Shown here piece by piece: positions 16,298-23,475 of a stretch of 29,360 nucleotides of DNA (positions are counted from its first letter, which is position 1; the number at the start of each line of letters is the position of its first letter). Origin of the DNA: Oxalobacteraceae bacterium UBA6018 (lineage in GTDB: Bacteria > Pseudomonadota > Gammaproteobacteria > Burkholderiales > Burkholderiaceae_D); contig DIZW01000081.1 of the NCBI GenBank assembly GCA_002428015.1, forward strand, positions 1,563 through 30,922, read 5' to 3'. A program made the position numbers and the translations under genes. A model generated the notes under the pieces. It saw only the letters and a list, made by a program, of their open reading frames with translations, did not search any database and was not told where the DNA came from.

Positions 16298-16945
16298 ATG
16301 ACAGACGACATCGACAACGACGCCATCATCCGCATCATGCTGGTCGACGACCATCCGCTGGTGCGCGACGGCCTGCGCGCGCGCCTGGAGGCGGTGGCGC
16401 GCCTGCATGTGGTAGCCGAGGCGGGCGGGGCCGACGAGGCCCTGCGCCAGGCCGGCCAGGGCAACATCGACCTTGTGCTCATGGACATCAACATGCGCGG
16501 CACCAGCGGCATCGAGGCAACCGCGCAACTGCGCCAGCGCCACCCGCGCATCGCCGTGCTGATCCTGTCCATGCACGACAAGCTCGAATACGTGAGCCAG
16601 GCCATACAAGCCGGCGCGCGCGGCTACGTGCTCAAGGACGCGCCGGGCAAGGACATCGTGCTGGCGATCGACACCGTGATGGCCGGCGGCATCTACTACA
16701 GCGCCGCGCTGGCGCGCCAGCTGGCCCGTCCGCTGGTGCAGGACAACCAGCTGACCCTGCGCGAGCGCCAGGTGCTGCAGCATCTGGCCGAGGGCGAATC
16801 GAACAAGCAGATCGCGCGCGCGCTCGACCTGTCGGTGCGCACGGTGGAAACCCACCGCCTGAACATCAAGCGCAAGCTCGGCATCGAAGGCCAGGCCGAA
16901 CTGATCAAGTTCGCGGTGCAATATACCCGCTACGACACGCCTTGA
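16298..16945 (+). CDS. NarL/FixJ-family response regulator
   Basis: The 215-aa DNA-binding regulator has a receiver domain (RIMLVDDHPLVRDGLRARL, phospho-acceptor Asp63 in LVLMDINMRGTSG, conserved Lys in YVLKDAPG). Its LuxR-type helix-turn-helix is LTLRERQVLQHLAEGESNKQI followed by SVRTVETHRLNIKRKLGI. The ATG is 5 bp after the kinase stop, so the two genes are an operon and a cognate pair. The probable target is the divergent cstA-ybdD promoter; other targets cannot be excluded. Confidence 0.95.
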   Translation: MTDDIDNDAIIRIMLVDDHPLVRDGLRARLEAVARLHVVAEAGGADEALRQAGQGNIDLVLMDINMRGTSGIEATAQLRQRHPRIAVLILSMHDKLEYVSQAIQAGARGYVLKDAPGKDIVLAIDTVMAGGIYYSAALARQLARPLVQDNQLTLRERQVLQHLAEGESNKQIARALDLSVRTVETHRLNIKRKLGIEGQAELIKFAVQYTRYDTP

Positions 16946-16977
16946 CATCATTTGTAGCTTCAAAGCAACTAAAATGA

Positions 16978-17006
16978 TTGCCTCAGATCAATATCTAATT
17001 TACTAT
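16978..17006 (+). promoter_or_regulatory. Candidate promoter of the HDOD/GGDEF-EAL gene pair
   Basis: TTGCCT (16,978-16,983) and TACTAT (17,001-17,006) are separated by 17 bp in an AT-rich patch that contrasts with the surrounding GC-rich DNA. Each hexamer matches consensus at four positions. The -10 covers the TTG at 17,006 that opens the longest reading frame, which favours the ATG at 17,033 as the real start. Confidence 0.45.
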
Positions 17007-17032
17007 TGACAGATTACCTAGTGAGAGAACCC

Positions 17033-18181
17033 ATGGCCGTTTCCGATCCCGATCCGTTTCCGTTGGTAGCGCTACGCGCCGTCGCCAATGAAAACGGTGA
17101 ATGGGTCGCCCTGCGCGTCCACGTGGAGCAGGGCTGCGACGCCTTGCGCCAGGTGTTCGCCAGCCACGACCTGTTGTCGGCCGTGGCGCCGCTCGACTGC
17201 GTGCTCGCGACCGACCCGGCCTGCCTGGACGGCGAGCTGCTGGCCGCGCTGCCGTCCAACCGCGTGATCCTGGCCGTGGCCGGCGCGGCTCTGGCCGACG
17301 AAGCCGCCACCAAGACCCTGTGCGCGTTGCGCCAGGGCGGCTACCGCATCCTTCTCGACGGGCCGCCTGCCGCCGCCAGCACCGCCACCGCCAGCGCGTT
17401 CGACCGCGTGGGCGCCGACTGCAGCCGCGCCGTGCCGGCCCTGTCGACGGCGTGCGGCCCGCACCTGGCCTACGGCGTCGACAGCGCCGCCCGGCTGGCC
17501 GCCTGCCGCCAGGCCGGCTACGGCTGGTTCAGCGGCAATTACGCCATCGACGCCTCGGCCGTCGACACCCGCAGCGACGGCACCTCGCGCCAGCGCCTGC
17601 TCGCGCTGCTCGGCCTGCTGGCGCGCGACGCCGATTCGCGCGAACTCGAATGCCTGCTCAAGCAGGACCCGGCGCTGTCGTTCCACCTGCTCAAACTGGT
17701 CAACTCGGCCGCCTTCGCGGTCAGCACCCCGATCCACAGTTTCGGCCAAGCCATCAACGTGCTCGGCCGGCGCCAGTTGCAGCGCTGGCTGCAATTGCTG
17801 CTGTACGCCCGCCCCCACGAAGGGCCCGGCAATCCGCTGCTGCCGGTCGCAGCCCAGCGCGGCGCCCAGATGGAGGCGCTGTGCAAGCAGCACGGCGGCG
17901 AGCGCGACGAGCAGGACCTGGCCTTCATGGTCGGCGTGTTCTCCCTGCTCGACGTGCTGCTCGGCATGCCGATGGACGCCATCGTCGCCACCCTCAGCCT
18001 GCCGGCGGCCGCGGCCGGCGCCTTGCGCACGCGCGCCGGCCCCCTGGGCCAGTGGCTGGCCCTGGCCGAAGCCGAGGTCGACCACGCCAGGCTGGCCCGC
18101 GCCGGCGTGAGCTCCCTGCAATGGTGGCAAAGCCAGCTGCACGCTTTCCACTGGGCCATTCAAGTCAGCCGGAACGTATAG
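17033..18181 (+). CDS. HDOD domain protein with degenerate EAL-like N-terminus
   Basis: The 382-aa product has the layout of YuxH-type EAL-HDOD signalling proteins. The C-terminal half is a clear HDOD domain (RQRLLALLGLLARDADSRELE, then ECLLKQDPALSFHLLKLVNSAAF and HSFGQAINVLGRRQLQRWLQL). The N-terminal half keeps only the outline of an EAL barrel (RVILAVAGAALADEA, CALRQGGYRILLDG, CRQAGYGWFSGNYAID). The EAL glutamate, the DDFG pair and the AEGVE motif are missing, so it should not hydrolyse c-di-GMP. It may be a scaffold in a c-di-GMP or stress pathway. I prefer ATG 17,033 to the upstream TTG because a promoter -10 overlaps the TTG. The next gene starts 7 bp downstream. Confidence 0.87.
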   Translation: MAVSDPDPFPLVALRAVANENGEWVALRVHVEQGCDALRQVFASHDLLSAVAPLDCVLATDPACLDGELLAALPSNRVILAVAGAALADEAATKTLCALRQGGYRILLDGPPAAASTATASAFDRVGADCSRAVPALSTACGPHLAYGVDSAARLAACRQAGYGWFSGNYAIDASAVDTRSDGTSRQRLLALLGLLARDADSRELECLLKQDPALSFHLLKLVNSAAFAVSTPIHSFGQAINVLGRRQLQRWLQLLLYARPHEGPGNPLLPVAAQRGAQMEALCKQHGGERDEQDLAFMVGVFSLLDVLLGMPMDAIVATLSLPAAAAGALRTRAGPLGQWLALAEAEVDHARLARAGVSSLQWWQSQLHAFHWAIQVSRNV

Positions 18182-18188
18182 GACACCC

Positions 18189-20243
18189 ATGCCGCAAGCC
18201 ACCGACTTCATGGACAGCAGCGCCGCCGTGTGCGAAGCCGTGTTGCGCCTGCGCGGCAGCGCGCTCGCCGACGAGCTGGGCCGCATCGCGCGCAAGCTGC
18301 TGGCCAGCCCGGTGGGCCTGTTCATGCGCGCCGACTACGCCCAGCAGGACGACGGCGGCAAGAGCGCCGAACTGTTTCCCGACAGCCTGGAACGCCTGGG
18401 CGCCGACTGCGCCCACGACGGCCACGTGTACGGCCGCTACGAAGTCTCGGGCCGGCCCGGCTACGAACGCGCCGACTGTCAAAAGCTGGCCGGGCTGGCC
18501 ACGCTCACCGCCTCGCTGCTGCAGGTCCATTCGCTGGCGCAACGCTCCACCCATGCCTTCGCCCATGTCGAAGCCCAGCTCGCGCACCAGGCCCAGATCC
18601 TCGACCAGATCAACGAATCCGTGCTCACGACCGACCAGGCCGGCTTCATCACCAGCTGGAACCGGGGCGCCGAGAAGCTGTTCGGCTACAGCGCCCTCGA
18701 AGCGATCGGGCAGAACGTCCTGTTCCTGTACGCCGACGAGGACGCCAGTTTCCACGACGCCTTCGTGGAGCAGGGCGGCAACGTGATGGAAGTGCGGCGC
18801 CGCAAGAAGTCGGGCGACATCTTCTGGGCCAGCATGTCGCTCGCGCCCCTGCAAAGCGCCGACGACAAGCCGATCGGCGTGATTGCCTACCTGACCGACA
18901 TCACCGAGCGCAAGCTGGCCGAAGAGCGCCTGCACCACCTGGCCTATTACGACGCTCTGACCGGCCTGCCCAACCGCACCCTGCTGGCCAAGCTGGTCGA
19001 CCAGGCCCTGGCCGTGGCGCAGCGGCGCGAGGCGGCCGGCTGCGTCCTGTTCATCGACCTGAACCGCTTCAAGCCGATCAACGACACCCTCGGGCGCGCC
19101 ACCGGCGACACCCTGCTCAAGCAGGTGGCGCAACGTTTCCGCTGCGCGCTGCGCGACCAGGACGTGGTGGCGCGCCTGTCGAGCGACGAGTTCGCCGTCG
19201 CGCTGTTCGACATCCGCGAGCACTTCGAAGCGACCACCGTCGCGCGCAAGCTGCAGGCCGCGCTGATCGAGCCCTTCCTGATCGGCGGGCACGACCTGCG
19301 GGTCGGCGCCAGCATCGGCATCAGCGTCTACCCGCAGGACGGCAACGACGCCGAATCGCTGCTGCGCCTGGCCGACATCGCGATGGAGCGCGCCAAGCAG
19401 GGCAGGGAAGGCGACGACCAGAGCGTGGCCTTCTTCAGCAGCGAAATGAACCAGGGCATGCAGGACCGCATGCGGCTCGAATCGGGCCTGCGCCAGGCCC
19501 TGCGCAACGGCGAATTGCTGCTGCACTACCAGCCCAAGTTCGAGATCGGCACCGGCCGCATCGTTGGCGCCGAGGCGCTGGTGCGCTGGCTGCATCCCGA
19601 GCGCGGCCTGGTGCCGCCGGTGCAATTCATTCCCCTGGCCGAGGCCACCGGCCTGATCGTGCCGCTGGGGGAATGGGTGCTCGAATCGGCCTGCGCCCAG
19701 GCGGCCGAGTGGCAGCGCGGCGGCCTGCCGCCGTTCCGCCTGGCCGTGAACGTCTCCGCGCGCGAATTCACCCCGGCCTTGCCCGAGCGCGTGAACAGCA
19801 TCCTGCAGCGTTACGGGCTCGACCCGGCGTGGCTGGAGCTGGAGATCACCGAAAGCACCTTGATGAACAACATCGAGCGCGTGATCACCATCATGGACCA
19901 GATCACCGCGCTGGGCGTGAGCTTGTCGCTGGACGATTTCGGGACCGGCTACTCGAGCCTGTCCTACCTCAAGCGGTTTCCGATCGACACGCTCAAGATC
20001 GACCGTTCCTTCACCATGGGCATACCCGGCGACGGCAACGACTGCGCCATCGCCAGCACCATCATCAGCATCGGGCGCCAGCTGCGGCACCGGGTGATCG
20101 CCGAGGGCGTGGAGACGGCCGAGCAGCTTGAATTCCTGCGCAGCGCCGGTTGCGACGAGGTGCAGGGATATCTGTATTCCAAACCGCTGGGCGCGGTCGC
20201 GTTCGAAAGCGCGCTGCGCGAGCGGTGGTTGCCGAACGGCTGA
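18189..20243 (+). CDS. PAS-GGDEF-EAL protein, probably a c-di-GMP phosphodiesterase
   Basis: The 684-aa protein has an unassigned N-terminal region (1-130), a PAS domain (about 135-245, with FITSWNRGAEKLFGYSALEAI), a GGDEF domain (about 250-415) and an EAL domain (about 425-675). The GGDEF motif is replaced by SSDEF (331-335), and the first metal-binding segment reads FIDLNRF, so cyclase activity is doubtful. The EAL domain keeps EAL (462-464), NVSAREF, LEITESTLM, DDFGTGYSSLSYLKR, LKIDRSF and AEGVET, so phosphodiesterase activity is expected, possibly tuned by GTP binding to the degenerate domain. It forms an operon with the HDOD gene. A broken copy of its 3' end lies about 1.3 kb downstream. 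Confidence 0.94.
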   Translation: MPQATDFMDSSAAVCEAVLRLRGSALADELGRIARKLLASPVGLFMRADYAQQDDGGKSAELFPDSLERLGADCAHDGHVYGRYEVSGRPGYERADCQKLAGLATLTASLLQVHSLAQRSTHAFAHVEAQLAHQAQILDQINESVLTTDQAGFITSWNRGAEKLFGYSALEAIGQNVLFLYADEDASFHDAFVEQGGNVMEVRRRKKSGDIFWASMSLAPLQSADDKPIGVIAYLTDITERKLAEERLHHLAYYDALTGLPNRTLLAKLVDQALAVAQRREAAGCVLFIDLNRFKPINDTLGRATGDTLLKQVAQRFRCALRDQDVVARLSSDEFAVALFDIREHFEATTVARKLQAALIEPFLIGGHDLRVGASIGISVYPQDGNDAESLLRLADIAMERAKQGREGDDQSVAFFSSEMNQGMQDRMRLESGLRQALRNGELLLHYQPKFEIGTGRIVGAEALVRWLHPERGLVPPVQFIPLAEATGLIVPLGEWVLESACAQAAEWQRGGLPPFRLAVNVSAREFTPALPERVNSILQRYGLDPAWLELEITESTLMNNIERVITIMDQITALGVSLSLDDFGTGYSSLSYLKRFPIDTLKIDRSFTMGIPGDGNDCAIASTIISIGRQLRHRVIAEGVETAEQLEFLRSAGCDEVQGYLYSKPLGAVAFESALRERWLPNG

Positions 20244-20617
20244 GCTGGCGGCGAGACCTGAATGGCCGCGCCGCTCATCGCTAGACACGTGCAGTTGTCG
20301 CGACGCCTCGGAGAGGTAATTGCGCTTGCGGGCGGTAACACGCTGCGGTACCCCGATGTGAGCTTAATTCAGCTGAAATTCGCAGAATCCGCCCACGTTT
20401 TTTCGATCCGCCCCAACTGATGGTGGGCGCGCTGGCGCCTACTGACATTTGTTCGATCTCAGCAGGCACTGTGTGTCCACGTTTCATGACCGGTCGGACT
20501 AATGGTCACATCCTTCCCATAAAATTTCAGAAAAGATATCAATATTGGTAAATCGCAAGACCAACTTTTGATGGTGAAAGCATAATTATTTCTCCTAAAA
20601 CCTGTTGGAGAAACATT
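20244..20617. other. Intergenic stretch at the start of the AT-richer region
   Basis: No gene is supported here. Base composition shifts from GC-rich to clearly more AT-rich along this stretch, marking the start of accessory DNA. I see a 10-bp palindrome TTCAGCTGAA (20,368-20,377) and a CATAAT at 20,581-20,586 that could be a -10 for the following gene, but no matching -35. No clear terminator for the EAL gene is visible. Confidence 0.5.
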
Positions 20618-21094
20618 ATGCGCATCGAAGTGCACAGTCCGCGGCCAGATTACACTCCCCCGAGCATTAGCGAAATGTTGACGCTTGCTGGAGGCGTGGG
20701 GGCGGGATTCGGCGTGGAAGTATTGGCACAACGTTCAATCGCTTCCGGTGTGGCCCTCGCGGATAGCCTAGTATTGCCTGTGATGGCAGCCGGCGTCACC
20801 GGCCTTGTCGCTGCCGGCGTTACTGGCTATGAAGTCGGCAAGGCCATTAACGAGATACCGGGCGTACACTCGGCTGCCGTAAGTGTGGTGGGCGCGGCTT
20901 TTGATGCCGTTAATTGGATCATGTCGCCTAAACCGCCAAGTTTGCCGGATTACACGCCTCCCAGCTTTTCGGAGATTGCCAACACTGTCTCGTACAACTC
21001 CAGCGAGGCGACCTATACCTCATCGACGGACATCGTGGGCTTGATGGCATTCGGTAGCGGTCACGATACCTCTGCTCTTTTTCTGTGGCCGTAG
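20618..21094 (+). CDS. Hypothetical protein with glycine-rich hydrophobic core and duplicated PDYTPPSxSE motif
   Basis: I do not recognise this 158-aa protein. A GGAG ribosome binding site 8 nt before the ATG supports it as a gene. Residues 22-75 are hydrophobic and Gly/Ala-rich (GGVGAGFGVEV, MAAGVTGLVAAGVTGYEVGKAI), resembling glycine-zipper or pore-forming segments. The decapeptide PDYTPPSISE at 10-19 recurs as PDYTPPSFSE at 110-119, exactly 100 residues later, bracketing the hydrophobic core. There is no classical signal peptide. The tail is Ser/Thr/Tyr-rich (NTVSYNSSEATYTSS). It is followed after 3 bp by a gene for a small two-helix membrane protein, so a toxin/immunity or membrane-complex pair is possible but unproven. 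Confidence 0.65.
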   Translation: MRIEVHSPRPDYTPPSISEMLTLAGGVGAGFGVEVLAQRSIASGVALADSLVLPVMAAGVTGLVAAGVTGYEVGKAINEIPGVHSAAVSVVGAAFDAVNWIMSPKPPSLPDYTPPSFSEIANTVSYNSSEATYTSSTDIVGLMAFGSGHDTSALFLWP

Positions 21095-21097
21095 ACC

Positions 21098-21289
21098 ATG
21101 AAGAAAATTCCCTACGTCGTGCTCACGATTGCTGTGTCAGCCGTGTTGAATTTTGCTGTATGGCTCATGCTTGCCTACACGAGTTTTGGCGAGCGCTTGC
21201 CTGAGCAGTTGCACGTCGCCGGGCCGATCTTCATCTTCGTCGTCAGCGTGTGGTATTTCCTTACGCGTCCACTTCGAGGTAAGGATTAG
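21098..21289 (+). CDS. Small two-helix membrane protein, unknown
   Basis: The 63-aa product is almost entirely two hydrophobic helices: about residues 4-26 (VVLTIAVSAVLNFAVWLML) and 39-57 (VAGPIFIFVVSVWYFLTRPL). A short polar loop (SFGERLPEQLH) joins them, and the tail is basic (RGKD). It begins 3 bp after the stop of the 158-aa gene, without a clear ribosome binding site of its own, so it is probably translated by coupling. I do not recognise a family. Position and topology would fit an immunity or accessory membrane partner of the upstream protein. Confidence 0.55.
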   Translation: MKKIPYVVLTIAVSAVLNFAVWLMLAYTSFGERLPEQLHVAGPIFIFVVSVWYFLTRPLRGKD

Positions 21290-21398
21290 TCGTACCTGTC
21301 GCATCGCGCGCCATCGTGCATGGCGTGAGGGCGAGGTCCAGTACATGTCGCGTACCTTGCCCGCACATCTTCGACAACGCGGTGTTGGCGCCGTTTTC

Positions 21399-21563
21399 GA
21401 CGATTTCGCCAATTGGTTCCGCAAGAACCCGCCCCCGCTGCGGCCTCGACCGAGCAGCCTGGATTTTTCTGCGGTGACGGTTGCGACACCGTTTAAGGCT
21501 TTTCCGGCATTTCAAGCCGCTCGGCGCGGCCGCGTTCGCGAGCGTTGGCTGCCGAACGGCTGA
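21399..21563 (+). pseudogene. Decayed EAL-domain 3' end, remnant related to the upstream PAS-GGDEF-EAL gene
   Basis: The block 21,539-21,566 matches the 3' end of the upstream EAL gene (20,219-20,246) at 26 of 28 bases, including the stop codon and 5 bases around it. The block 21,514-21,538 matches 20,181-20,205 at 22 of 25. GGTTGCGAC at 21,479-21,487 matches 20,148-20,156. Compared with the intact gene, the copy has an in-frame TAA, a frameshift and a 13-bp deletion. Further upstream, VFDDF at about 21,396-21,407 may correspond to LDDFG of the EAL domain (weaker). It cannot encode a working domain. Confidence 0.7.
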
Positions 21564-21573
21564 GCTATCGGCA

Positions 21574-21602
21574 CTGCCGGCGGGTGGTGTTTTCTGTATA
21601 AT
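21574..21602 (+). promoter_or_regulatory. Promoter of tRNA-Ser
   Basis: A perfect TATAAT lies at 21,597-21,602, 11 bp before the mature tRNA 5' end. A weak -35 (CTGCCG, 21,574-21,579) sits 17 bp upstream. The perfect -10 and its distance to the tRNA make this the likely promoter. Confidence 0.65.
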
Positions 21603-21613
21603 GCTGGTTTGCA

Positions 21614-21703
21614 GGAAGCGTGGCCGAGCGGTTGAAGGCACCAGTCTTGAAAACTGGCGACGGGGGAACCTGTTCGTGAGTTCGAATCTCACCGCTTCCG
21701 CCA
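21614..21703 (+). tRNA. tRNA-Ser (anticodon UGA)
   Basis: The sequence folds as a type II tRNA. The acceptor stem GGAAGCG pairs with CGCTTCC (21,693-21,699), with G as discriminator base and CCA encoded at 21,701-21,703. The anticodon stem is CCAGT/ACTGG around the loop CTTGAAA, giving anticodon TGA at 21,648-21,650, which reads UCA serine codons. The long variable arm (GACGGGGGAACCTGTTC) and the T loop GTTCGAATC are as expected for tRNA-Ser. An integrase gene starts just downstream, so the 3' end of this tRNA is the probable attachment site of the island. Confidence 0.97.
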
Positions 21704-21815
21704 ATACATCATTTCTTGCGATTTCATATCGTTCCAAATTGGGCTGAATAACCCGCCCACCCTCTGTGTTCGAGGCCCGCACCGTTGATTGTGGTTCGTT
21801 GCCATCCCACGAAAT

Positions 21816-21897
21816 TGTTGGTATAAATGTTGGTACTGAATCTGTGCCAACTTCGCCGTATACCAACACACCGCTGCGGCGCGAACACATACCAACA
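21816..21897. repeat. Four copies of TGTTGGTA(T/C) in inverted pairs before the integrase
   Basis: TGTTGGTAT (21,816-21,824) and TGTTGGTAC (21,828-21,836) are direct copies 12 bp apart. ATACCAACA occurs in inverted orientation at 21,860-21,868 and 21,889-21,897. The last copy directly abuts the integrase ATG, where a ribosome binding site would lie. The arrangement looks like binding sites for an integrase arm domain, an excisionase or an autorepressor. Confidence 0.65.
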
Positions 21898-23091
21898 ATG
21901 CCACTGACTGACATCAAATGCCGCCAGGCCAAGCCGGGGGAAAAGCTCATCAAGCTTTCAGACGGCGCTGGCCTGCAGTTGCACGTTTTCCCGAAGGGAT
22001 CCAAGCTGTGGCGCGGCGCCTATCGTTTTGATGGGAAACCAAAAACCTATACGATCGGTGCCTATCCGGGCGTAGGCTTGCAAGATGCAAGGGAGGAGTG
22101 GCGTAAAGCCAAAGTGCAGCTTGAAGCTGGCAAGGACCCGACTGTTGAGCGGCGCATTGGCAAGCTGCTGGCAGTATCGGCCAACGGCAGGACTTTCGAG
22201 CAAGTTGCCATTGAGTGGCGCGCAACCAAGTATCCTACCGCATCGAAGACCGGCGATGACGCACTGCACCGAGTTGCGATGAACATCTTCCCGGATTTGG
22301 GCGGGCTGCCCGTTGCCGCGATCAATTCCCCGATGGTGCTGGCTTCGTTGCGCCGAATCGAGGCGCGCGGATCGTTGGACATGACCAAGCGTGTGCAGCG
22401 ACTGGTTGTCAGGATATTCAATTATGCGGTCGCCTCTGGTCTGCGCACGGACAATCCCGCAGCGCCCGTCAAGGAGGCACTTAGAGGGCATGTTGCCGGT
22501 CACTTTGCCGCAATTGAGGTCGAAGAGCTTCCACAGTTCCTGGCTGATTTGGCGGCAGCCGAGCCTGAAATGGAGATCAAGACTCGCGTGGCCACGCGCC
22601 TGGCGATGCACACCTTTGTCCGAACTGAGGAAATTATTGGCGCACCGTGGAGCGAGGTCGACCTAGATTGCGCGGTATGGACCATTCCGGCCGAGCGCAT
22701 GAAGATGAAGCGCGATCACATCGTGCCCTTGTCGCGCCAAGCTGTGGCGCTATTCCGCACGATGGAGCCGATCACCGGCGGCCGGCCTTTCATTTTCCCG
22801 CACCGTTCAAAGGGCAGGCAGCACATGGACAACAATACGATTCTCCGCGCGCTGGGCCGGATGGGCTATAAGGGGAGAATGACAGGTCACGGATTCCGAT
22901 CCCTGGCCATGTCTGCAATAACCCAGCAACTCGGCTATGACGAGAAGATCGTCGACCTGCAACTAGCGCACGTCAAAAAGGACAAGGTGGACCAAGCCTA
23001 CGATCGTGCGAAGTGGTTGAAAGAGCGCACACGCATGATGCAGGATTGGTCGGATTACATCGATGCTATCGCTACATCAGGCCAGTTGTGA
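21898..23091 (+). CDS. P4-type tyrosine recombinase (island integrase)
   Basis: The 397-aa integrase catalyses site-specific insertion and excision of the island at the neighbouring tRNA-Ser. The N-terminal arm-binding domain (DUF4102 type) begins MPLTDIKCRQAKPGEKLIKL and includes LSDGAGLQLHVFPKGSKLW. The catalytic set is complete: Arg in HTFVRTEEIIGAPWSEVD, Lys in ERMKMKRDHIVPLS, H-x-x-R in TGHGFRSLAMSA, the second His in LQLAHVKKDKVDQAY and Tyr in AYDRAKWLKER. The longer frame opening at 21,766 adds residues unlike the family, so I choose ATG 21,898. No ribosome binding site is visible there because a repeated ATACCAACA occupies the position. The 3' end overlaps the facing dndE by 15 bp. 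Confidence 0.95.
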   Translation: MPLTDIKCRQAKPGEKLIKLSDGAGLQLHVFPKGSKLWRGAYRFDGKPKTYTIGAYPGVGLQDAREEWRKAKVQLEAGKDPTVERRIGKLLAVSANGRTFEQVAIEWRATKYPTASKTGDDALHRVAMNIFPDLGGLPVAAINSPMVLASLRRIEARGSLDMTKRVQRLVVRIFNYAVASGLRTDNPAAPVKEALRGHVAGHFAAIEVEELPQFLADLAAAEPEMEIKTRVATRLAMHTFVRTEEIIGAPWSEVDLDCAVWTIPAERMKMKRDHIVPLSRQAVALFRTMEPITGGRPFIFPHRSKGRQHMDNNTILRALGRMGYKGRMTGHGFRSLAMSAITQQLGYDEKIVDLQLAHVKKDKVDQAYDRAKWLKERTRMMQDWSDYIDAIATSGQL

Positions 23092-23475
23092 TGCACGGGG
23101 AAGTGCCAGATTAATAAGTTGAGGAAGGTCAGTCGGGCCATTCGTTCCAGTCAAGTAAGAAATTCCCCGGTGCAGGTGCAGCCGGAAATAATGTGACAGT
23201 GCGTCCTTTTTTGCTGAGATTCCGTCCTGCTCAGCTCGAACCAGCAACATTCCCCAGTAAACGTCCTCGGCCCCCCCGCTAAAGGTTTTCCATGTCATTT
23301 CGATTGAACTATCCGCAGGAATTGCTTCATCTGGTGGACGGGTCGCTTGATTGATTGACATACAAAAAGCCCATCGGCAGAGAACATTCCAGTTCGTTAT
23401 GCCGGTTCGACGTTTCATGGTGACAAGCTGTGTCTTTGCCTTCTCCGAAAGTCGGATAGTTTCGATGTGTGTCAT
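23077..23475 (-). CDS. dndE: DNA phosphorothioation protein DndE
   Basis: DndE is a small, essential component of the Dnd complex that replaces a non-bridging phosphate oxygen with sulfur in DNA; the family has been described as binding nicked DNA. The 132-aa product starts THIETIRLSEKAKTQLVTMKRR, has TGITNWNVLCRWAF in the helical core and ends with the characteristic YFRLHLHRGISYL. It overlaps the dndD stop by ATGA at 23,472-23,475, fixing the start and indicating coupling. It is the last gene of the dnd operon. Its stop codon lies inside the 3' end of the integrase gene on the other strand. Confidence 0.92.
   Translation of the reverse strand: MTHIETIRLSEKAKTQLVTMKRRTGITNWNVLCRWAFCMSINQATRPPDEAIPADSSIEMTWKTFSGGAEDVYWGMLLVRAEQDGISAKKDALSHYFRLHLHRGISYLTGTNGPTDLPQLINLALPRASQLA

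Larger units (their letters stand above)
21290..21613. other. Stretch between the 63-aa gene and tRNA-Ser without an intact gene
   Basis: This holds the decayed EAL-gene remnant described separately and the promoter-like sequence of the tRNA. A reading frame is open across part of it, but its only recognisable content is the EAL remnant, so I do not call a gene. Confidence 0.6.

Noticed and set aside
20459..20731. 90-codon minus-strand ORF opposite the 158-aa gene
   Set aside because: No ribosome binding site or domain. The plus-strand gene has a GGAG site and an internal peptide repeat.
21481..21747. 88-codon ORF across the tRNA region
   Set aside because: It reads straight through tRNA-Ser. 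Its start is the decayed EAL remnant in another frame.
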